Assembly (NCBI GenBank): GCA_021797365.1 | Contig: JAJZZU010000101.1 | Span: 1 to 7,981, forward strand | From: Pseudomonadota bacterium | Lineage (GTDB): Bacteria > Pseudomonadota > Gammaproteobacteria > Acidiferrobacterales > Acidiferrobacteraceae | Direction: 5' to 3' | DNA length: 7,981 nucleotides | In this document: positions 4,914 to 7,981 of the stretch, one piece after another | How the letters are laid out: every line of letters starts with the position of its first letter | Position numbering within the stretch: the first letter of the stretch is position 1 | Made by a program: the position numbers and the translations under genes | The notes under the pieces: generated by a model | The model's input: the letters and a program-made list of their open reading frames with translations, nothing else | Told to the model about the DNA's origin: nothing | Database searches by the model: none

Positions 4914-5137
4914 TATTTCCCTTCCTTCATGCCTTCGCCCAGGTATTCATAGTCGACTAGCATACAGATCAGCCCCTTCCAGCGGCCGACGTACTCTTCT
5001 CCGCAGGATACGGGCGACCCATGGCGCGCCTTAAACGCGTGTGCCTCGGCCGCTTCGCTTTCGTCTAGGCCGGAATAATCATTATTAATAAGGGCGCTCG
5101 CGATGTGTGCGGGTCCGCTTAAGGTGTAGTGGTTCAT
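4913..5137 (-). CDS. Small phage-type protein (74 residues), DYSGL motif
   Basis: ATG at 5137 is preceded by AAAGGAAGGGAAGGC, a strong SD. Residues 1-35 (MNHYTLSGPAHIASALINND, then YSGLDESEAAEAHAF) match in style a helical segment with '(A/S)xALINGDxSGL...E..ALDAF' seen in many small uncharacterised phage and plasmid proteins; this is recalled, not searched. A short region follows with Cys45 and Cys58 and a hydrophobic strand (LICMLVDYEYLGEG). The last residues (GEGMKEGK) are encoded by the hairpin-SD leader of the next gene, so the end of the protein may be shaped by the ribosome site. Stop and start overlap by one base at 4913. Confidence 0.8.
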   Translation of the reverse strand: MNHYTLSGPAHIASALINNDYSGLDESEAAEAHAFKARHGSPVSCGEEYVGRWKGLICMLVDYEYLGEGMKEGK

Positions 5138-5164
5138 GCCTTCCCTTCCTTTGGGCCTTCGCCC
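5138..5164 (-). promoter_or_regulatory. Hairpin-SD leader of gene 4913-5137
   Basis: The minus strand reads GGGC-GAAG-GCCC (5153-5164), four G-C pairs closing a GAAG loop. It is followed without gap by AAAGGAAGGGAAGGC and the ATG at 5137. This is the clearest copy of the leader design repeated at 4422, 4615 and 4092. Confidence 0.55.
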
Positions 5165-5195
5165 TTGCTGGCTGTTAATCGTTCAGACAATCCCC

Positions 5196-5221
5196 ATTAG
5201 ATCCGCTTGCGCAGACCTAAT
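5196..5221 (-). promoter_or_regulatory. 11-bp RNA hairpin with GCAA tetraloop
   Basis: As minus-strand RNA, bases 5221 to 5196 form an uninterrupted 11-pair stem (AUUAGGUCUGC with GCGGAUCUAAU) around a GCAA loop. Two of the pairs are G-U wobbles. The same DNA read as plus-strand RNA would have two A-C mismatches and no GNRA loop. This strand preference indicates function in the leftward transcript. It lies in the 93-base spacer between gene 5231-5407 and gene 4913-5137. It could be an mRNA-processing or stability element; no T run follows. Confidence 0.6.
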
Positions 5222-5230
5222 AGGGAAGGC

Positions 5231-5407
5231 CTAGGCTTTCCATTGTCCCGTTTTCCGCATATGGTCGCGGAAGTCGTAAAAATCCTTAGCGGTATCGTTG
5301 CCGTTGCCGTGACAATACCAGCAACGGAGTAGCGGATTTTCTGCGGCCGTCCTGGGGTCTTTGTTGGGCGTTGTGCCTTCGCCTTTACAGTATGGGCATA
5401 TGCTCAT
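5231..5407 (-). CDS. 58-residue zinc-ribbon-like protein with two CxxCxGxG motifs
   Basis: The ATG at 5407 has an AGGGAAAGAG purine run upstream; the frame ends in TAG at 5231-5233. The protein has CPYCKGEG (residues 4-11) and CWYCHGNG (29-36), two copies of the CxxCxGxG signature of the DnaJ-type zinc-binding domain. A linker of 17 residues separates them, and a charged helical tail follows (DFYDFRDHMRKTGQW). Four cysteines at this spacing should bind one zinc ion. In DnaJ such motifs bind unfolded clients. In small phage proteins they usually point to a zinc-stabilised adaptor that binds protein or nucleic acid; which applies here is unknown. Hairpins lie on both sides (5439-5463 and 5196-5221). 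Confidence 0.75.
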   Translation of the reverse strand: MSICPYCKGEGTTPNKDPRTAAENPLLRCWYCHGNGNDTAKDFYDFRDHMRKTGQWKA

Positions 5408-5438
5408 GATCTCTTTCCCTCACTAGTGAACACTTCCC

Positions 5439-5463
5439 GCTAGGCCCTATAGCAGGGCCTAAC
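5439..5463 (-). promoter_or_regulatory. 10-bp hairpin upstream of the zinc-ribbon gene
   Basis: On the plus strand TAGGCCCT (5441-5448) and AGGGCCTA (5454-5461) are exact complements around ATAGC. As minus-strand RNA the stem extends to 10 pairs by a G-U and a G-C pair; on the plus strand the first of these would be an A-C mismatch. It lies between the stop of gene 5481-5891 and the start at 5407. AGGCCCTAG at 5468-5476 is an extra partial copy of one arm. Without a T run it is more likely a processing or attenuation element than an intrinsic terminator. Confidence 0.55.
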
Positions 5464-5480
5464 AAGAAAGGCCCTAGTCG

Positions 5481-5891
5481 CTAATCAAAATACCGCGATT
5501 GAATACCACGGCCGAAGGTCGCGCGGGCCCGCTTGCGCACCGTATCCGCTTCGCCCGGTCCCGCGTCTTCCGCCCAAAACGTCCACAAGGCATTAGCAAG
5601 GGCCCGCGCGACGGCCGCGCGAAACTCAATGCAATAATACTGCCCCGCCGTGTAACTGAGGCGGTTGCCGTCTAGGCTCAAGCGGTTGCCGCTCTGGAGC
5701 TCTTTTAGCAGATAGTCTGCGGGCATGGTGTCGGGTATGGCGGCCGCTATCGCCCGCGCGTCGTTTAACTGCCTAGTCGCTCTGCGCACGTCCGCGCGAT
5801 AGGCCGCGATATCGCCATAATCGGCGAATTTAAAGCCGGGCCGTTGCCGGGCAAAGGCGAGTAAAGCCGCTTTGATGTCTTTGGTTTCCAT
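5481..5891 (-). CDS. Phage-type protein of 136 residues, unknown role
   Basis: ATG at 5891 is preceded by GGGGAGGG about 7 bases upstream, which also encodes the end of the previous gene. Only three bases separate the two genes. The product is helical and basic: DIKAALLAFARQRPGFKFAD, then GDIAAYRADVRRATRQLNDA, a linker, then a GQYYCIEFRAAVARALANAL segment and a C-terminal FGRGIQSRYF. The 'RPGFxFADYGD.xAYRAD.R..TRQL.DAR' opening and 'GQYxxxEFRAAVxRAL' centre match a class of uncharacterised phage proteins I have seen in phages of proteobacteria. No activity is known to me for them. A nucleic-acid-binding role would fit the basic helices but is inference. Confidence 0.8.
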   Translation of the reverse strand: METKDIKAALLAFARQRPGFKFADYGDIAAYRADVRRATRQLNDARAIAAAIPDTMPADYLLKELQSGNRLSLDGNRLSYTAGQYYCIEFRAAVARALANALWTFWAEDAGPGEADTVRKRARATFGRGIQSRYFD

Positions 5892-5894
5892 GGT

Positions 5895-6170
5895 CTAACC
5901 CTCCCCATCATCATATAAGGCCCGCAGAGAGTCTACGCACGCTTTCTTATGCGTAAAGGGCCCGTTCCAGTCGGTGGCGTCCGTGTATCCGTTAGCGGAC
6001 AGCCTACCCGCCCATCCCTTGACTAACTCCACTGAGCAAAAGCCGTCCTTTCCGTAGTCGAATATCGCTTGATCAATGCTAAAATCTGGGAATGGGTAGA
6101 GGGTAATGCCGTTGCTGCCGTCAATTACGACCCATTGCCCTTTGACAATCTCTGGTTGCATGAATGACAT
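5895..6170 (-). CDS. Small phage/plasmid-type protein (91 residues), unknown role
   Basis: ATG at 6170 is 8 bases after AGGAGA, a good SD. A second in-frame ATG three codons later has a poorer spacing. It is the first gene after the promoter at 6197-6225. The product has an N-terminal strand-rich part (KGQWVVIDGSNGITLYPFPD), a middle helix, then VELVKGWAGRLSANGYTDAT and DWNGPFTHKKACVDSLRALYDD. The 'V.GWGARLSAPGYxDxTDW...' pattern followed by a short helix is widespread among small orphan proteins of phages and plasmids. Its role is unknown, and the match is recalled rather than searched. It is acidic, with two cysteines and no membrane span. Confidence 0.8.
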   Translation of the reverse strand: MSFMQPEIVKGQWVVIDGSNGITLYPFPDFSIDQAIFDYGKDGFCSVELVKGWAGRLSANGYTDATDWNGPFTHKKACVDSLRALYDDGEG

Positions 6171-6196
6171 GGTTTTTTCTCCTATTCAGTGTACCT

Positions 6197-6225
6197 AGTA
6201 TACCGAAGGCGCAACAAACTGTCTA
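6197..6225 (-). promoter_or_regulatory. Sigma70-type promoter for gene 5895-6170 and genes beyond
   Basis: On the minus strand TAGACA (6220-6225, 5/6 match) and TATACT (6197-6202, 5/6 match) are separated by exactly 17 bp. The start site would be near 6190, giving a leader of about 20 bases that contains the SD at 6177-6183. The 11-mer ACTATTTTAGT abuts the upstream side (6227-6237). Confidence 0.65.
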
Positions 6226-6232
6226 TACTATT

Positions 6233-6439
6233 TTAGTCGCCGATTACCACGTCATAAATATGGCCCGCGCGCTTGCGAAGGGCGAGGCCGCAGGCCTGGC
6301 ATGCGTTTTCCGCATCGGCTAGCGATGGGAATAAGTTTCGGTTATCAATACTGCAAGGGTTCCCGAAGGCCAAGGCCAGCCAGGCCGCATGAATGCGGGA
6401 ATAGACCAATTGCAGGGCGGATGCTTCGCGCTTAGGCAT
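6233..6439 (-). CDS. Small phage-type protein (68 residues), unknown role
   Basis: ATG at 6439 overlaps the stop of the upstream gene in TAATG. GGAG lies about 9 bases upstream, still inside that gene. The product begins basic (PKREASALQLVYSRIHAAWL). It continues with LALAFGNPCSIDNRNLFPSL, a helix (ADAENACQACGLALRKRAG) and a last strand. This layout ('W..A.G.......N+.LF.SLA+A...', then a helix ending in GL) resembles small uncharacterised phage proteins. The CQAC pair and Cys29 are not arranged as a zinc site. The last stop codon lies inside the ACTATTTTAGT element next to the promoter of the next gene. Confidence 0.75.
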   Translation of the reverse strand: MPKREASALQLVYSRIHAAWLALAFGNPCSIDNRNLFPSLADAENACQACGLALRKRAGHIYDVVIGD

Positions 6440-6585
6440 TAGAGGGTCTCCGAAAAGAGTTTAATGACGATATCGCCTGTATACCCGCTTGCCGTGTGTA
6501 CTTCGTACTGCGCCCATAGGGCCCCATCGGCCTTAAAGTGAGCCACGCGGACAAAACGCAGTATATGGCGCGTATAGGCTTTCAT
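6439..6585 (-). CDS. Unknown 48-residue protein
   Basis: The gene is joined at both ends by TAATG overlaps: its ATG at 6585 overlaps the stop of the 30-codon gene, and its stop overlaps the start at 6439. The ribosome site is only a G run, so coupled translation is likely. The product (MKAYTRHILRFVRVAHFKAD, then GALWAQYEVHTASGYTGDIV and IKLFSETL) looks like a small all-beta domain. Alternating hydrophobic residues and a basic start support this. No family is recognised. The precise stop/start joints on both sides are the main evidence that it is real. Confidence 0.65.
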   Translation of the reverse strand: MKAYTRHILRFVRVAHFKADGALWAQYEVHTASGYTGDIVIKLFSETL

Positions 6586-6677
6586 TAGAGCACCCCCATG
6601 CGACAGAGGATAGGACGGATACCGAACGCGTACCCGAAGAAAGTACCGAGAGAGATGGCGGAAAGGAGGAGGATCAT
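6585..6677 (-). CDS. 30-residue membrane-segment microprotein
   Basis: This is the first open frame after the strong promoter at 6712-6740. ATG at 6677 has AAGGCGA about 8 bases upstream, a modest SD. The product MILLLSAISLGTFFGYAFGI is one hydrophobic span with a GxxxG-like face (GTFFG, GYAFG), followed by a basic tail with one cysteine (RPILCRMGVL). Single-span proteins of this size in phages often act on the host membrane or on membrane-bound host enzymes, but nothing here shows which. It ends in TAATG overlapping the next start. The leucine codons on the minus strand create a false perfect SD on the plus strand. A non-coding leader is the alternative. Confidence 0.5.
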   Translation of the reverse strand: MILLLSAISLGTFFGYAFGIRPILCRMGVL

Positions 6678-6711
6678 GATTGGTTCGCCTTGTGTTGTTG
6701 TCTATGGTGTA

Positions 6712-6740
6712 AATATAGCAAGCGAACGGCCGCGCGTCAA
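6712..6740 (-). promoter_or_regulatory. Strong sigma70-type promoter of the leftward small-gene block
   Basis: On the minus strand TTGACG (6735-6740, 5/6 match) and TATATT (6712-6717, 5/6 match) lie exactly 17 bp apart. A run of A/T (6741-6757) just upstream could act as an UP element. Transcription would begin near 6705, about 28 bases before the ATG at 6677. This is likely the main early promoter for 6677 leftward. Confidence 0.7.
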
Positions 6741-6761
6741 CATAAAAGAGAAAAAAAGGCT

Positions 6762-6774
6762 AACTATTTTAGTT
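6762..6774. promoter_or_regulatory. AACTATTTTAGTT dyad upstream of the main leftward promoter
   Basis: The perfect dyad AACTA-TTT-TAGTT lies about 22 bp upstream of the -35 box. Its core ACTATTTTAGT recurs exactly at 6227-6237, next to the second leftward promoter. It could be a regulator half-site pair or an AT-rich upstream element. Its different distance to the two promoters weakens the case. Confidence 0.4.
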
Positions 6775-6780
6775 GATACA

Positions 6781-7054
6781 TCGGCAAGGGAAGGGAAGGG
6801 CGCGCCTGGCGTCTCATAACCTACGGACCTACGGACATACAAAGCCGCGCGCGCTATAGTATGTAAGCGCTTATCTACTATGGGATAGGCAATAGATAAG
6901 GCGCTGCAGGCAGTGTGCGCGCCCTTTGTTGCTATCGATAGCGGGTGCCGGCGGGGGGGTGGGGGCGGCCGCGGGAAGGGCTCATAGGGCGGGTTTACCC
7001 TCGCGCTAAATTCTCACTCATTTTTATTATTTTTCAGAATTAGACAACAACGCT
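6781..7054. other. Non-coding spacer with palindromes and G runs
   Basis: No gene is seen here. From the left there is a tandem CTACGGAC repeat (6821-6836). Next comes a possible plus-strand promoter (CGGACA 6832-6837, 17 bp, TATAGT 6855-6860). An inverted repeat follows, GCGCTTATCTA (6867-6877) with TAGATAAGGCGC (6893-6904), one base bulged. GCTATCGATAGC (6931-6942) is a perfect palindrome. A G-run cluster (6953-6980) fits a G-quadruplex pattern with loops of 1, 7 and 2 bases. A small stem GCGGGT-TT-ACCC-T-CGC (6989-7004) is followed by a T-rich stretch (7021-7034). No clear intrinsic terminator for the leftward glycosyltransferase gene is visible. Confidence 0.5.
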
Positions 7055-7981
7055 TCAACCCTCTCCCATCTCCCCGAGGCCCCACAGCACATCCATCACC
7101 GAGACGTCCAGGCACTCGAAGCGACACCCCCGCCCATTGAGCGCATAGCACGGCGAGCACCGCGTCTCCCGTCCCAAACCGATGACGTGCCCGTGGGCCA
7201 TCCACTCATCCATCGGCACGAGTCCTCCGATAATCTCCACCACCGGCACTCCGGCCTCCGCCACCAGATGAGTCGGACCCGTATCATGCCCCACATAGAC
7301 CCGGCACTCCTGGCGCACCGTCTCCCCGAAGTCCTCTAACGCCGCCGTGGTCTCGTCGTACCACTTGAACGGCACCCCATGGGCTGTCAACCACTGGGCC
7401 AGTTCGTCCCATCGCTCCGCAGGCCATTGTTTCGCACGCGCCGAGGCTGTACGGTTAAGACCCACTAACTTTCCCTCCGCCGTCCGGGGTCCGATGACCG
7501 GAATACGCTCGACCAAGAGGCGCAGTTGATCCTTATGAGGCATCGCCTTCTGAAGTCCCGCGGGCAGACTCCAGGTCCACCCCTCCCCGTAGGCCGCCTT
7601 ATAGGTCGCGTCGATCGCCTGAAGCACCACACGCGCCTCCCCGGCTATCCGGAGGTCCACCGCGAGGTCGAAATGCCCTGCGGCGGCGACCCGCTCCCGG
7701 TCCGGCCCATTGAACCCGTGGACCCGCGAGGCGGAGCCGCCGAAGGTCCAGAAGTCCACCGCCACGGTGGCAAAGCCCCACGTCCGGAAAAGGCTCTCAG
7801 CCCACGAGGCGCAGAACACCGTGAACGTCGCCTGCGGCAGACGCTCCTGCAAGCGGGCGATCGCCTCTCGGCTCATGGCGATGTCCCCGATGTGATCGAG
7901 CTTCACGAGCGCCACCCGGTAGGCCTTGTCTCGTTCGAGCACCGTGCGGCGGTGGACCCGTATCCCAGTGGGGGCCGGGGC
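7055..7981 (-). CDS. Glycosyltransferase family 9 domain, N-terminus beyond window
   Basis: The frame is open to the right edge. GTG at 7942 is the only in-window start candidate and has no SD, so I read this as the C-terminal part of a longer protein. Numbered from that GTG, residues 8-20 (YRVALVKLDHIGD) are the GT9 nucleotide-binding entry. Residues 158-187 carry 'VGLN...KQWPAERWDELAQWL'. Residues 216-240 contain VGHDTGPTHLVAEAGVPVVE, the GT9 donor-site signature. RCSPCY...C...ECL follows near 261-278, as in many GT9 proteins. Family members transfer heptose or related sugars from nucleotide donors to lipopolysaccharide or other glycans in the cytoplasm. In a phage context it may modify host surface sugars or virion proteins. 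The linker-like start (APAPTGIRVHRRT) suggests a preceding domain. The neighbouring leftward genes have a separate promoter. Confidence 0.9.
   Translation of the reverse strand, partial: APAPTGIRVHRRTVLERDKAYRVALVKLDHIGDIAMSREAIARLQERLPQATFTVFCASWAESLFRTWGFATVAVDFWTFGGSASRVHGFNGPDRERVAAAGHFDLAVDLRIAGEARVVLQAIDATYKAAYGEGWTWSLPAGLQKAMPHKDQLRLLVERIPVIGPRTAEGKLVGLNRTASARAKQWPAERWDELAQWLTAHGVPFKWYDETTAALEDFGETVRQECRVYVGHDTGPTHLVAEAGVPVVEIIGGLVPMDEWMAHGHVIGLGRETRCSPCYALNGRGCRFECLDVSVMDVLWGLGEMGEG

Noticed and set aside
6598..6819. Plus-strand frame with an apparently perfect SD (AAAGGAGGAGG) before the ATG at 6676.
   Set aside because: The SD is the complement of leucine codons in the leftward microgene. 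The frame runs back through the leftward promoter, and the product is not protein-like. It cannot be fully excluded, but the minus strand has the promoter and stop/start couplings.
6821..6836. Start of a CRISPR or iteron array (CTACGGAC twice).
   Set aside because: Only two 8-base tandem units with no spacer and no further copies nearby.
6867..6904. tRNA-like or small structured RNA gene.
   Set aside because: It is a single bulged stem with a 15-base loop and no cloverleaf or conserved T-loop sequence.

Overview
The window looks like part of the accessory or early/regulatory region of a tailed-phage or prophage-like genome with a GC-rich host, probably a Gram-negative bacterium. The evidence is a run of very short, tightly packed leftward genes with strong Shine-Dalgarno (SD) sequences and overlapping stop/start codons. 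Several of these resemble small orphan proteins known from phages of proteobacteria. There is also a rightward gene with a helix-turn-helix layout like terminase small subunits, a divergent HU/IHF-type protein, and a glycosyltransferase family 9 domain. No rRNA, tRNA, CRISPR array, integrase or transposase was seen. The host cannot be named from the sequence.

Layout from left to right. (1) 1-1113, minus strand: a 371-residue stretch of an unrecognised protein that runs off the left edge, with its own consensus-like promoter (TTGACA, 17 bp, TAGGAT) at 1212-1240. (2) 1241-2121: about 0.9 kb mostly without genes, rich in G runs on the plus strand, with one weak small-ORF candidate. Its right part (1800-2010) holds a dense set of inverted repeats that looks like an operator or other protein-binding region. 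(3) 2122-3423, plus strand: a small unknown gene, an HTH/terminase-small-subunit-like gene and an HU-like gene. (4) 3510-6677, minus strand: twelve small genes of 30 to 136 codons. They fall under two good sigma70-type promoters (6712-6740 and 6197-6225). Three junctions (6585, 6439, 4913) are TAATG stop/start overlaps. Three genes in this block are under 60 codons: a two-CxxC zinc-ribbon-like protein (5231-5407), a 53-residue protein (4454-4615) and a 30-residue membrane-segment protein (6585-6677). (5) 6741-7054: a non-coding spacer with palindromes, a G-quadruplex-type G-run cluster and a possible plus-strand promoter. (6) 7055-7981, minus strand: the C-terminal GT9 domain of a glycosyltransferase that continues past the right edge.

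Two structural observations stand out. First, a perfect 32-bp direct repeat (3075-3106 and 3813-3844) brackets exactly the HU-like gene and the convergent coiled-coil gene, as if these form an exchangeable cassette. Second, most genes in the 4092-5137 part of the leftward block carry the same leader design: a short GC hairpin directly followed by an AAGGAAGGG-type SD. Several hairpins there pair fully only as minus-strand RNA because of G-U wobbles, which supports function in the transcript rather than in DNA.

Functional assignments for most small genes are not possible from sequence alone. The confident ones are the GT9 domain and the HU fold; the HTH and zinc-ribbon calls are moderate.
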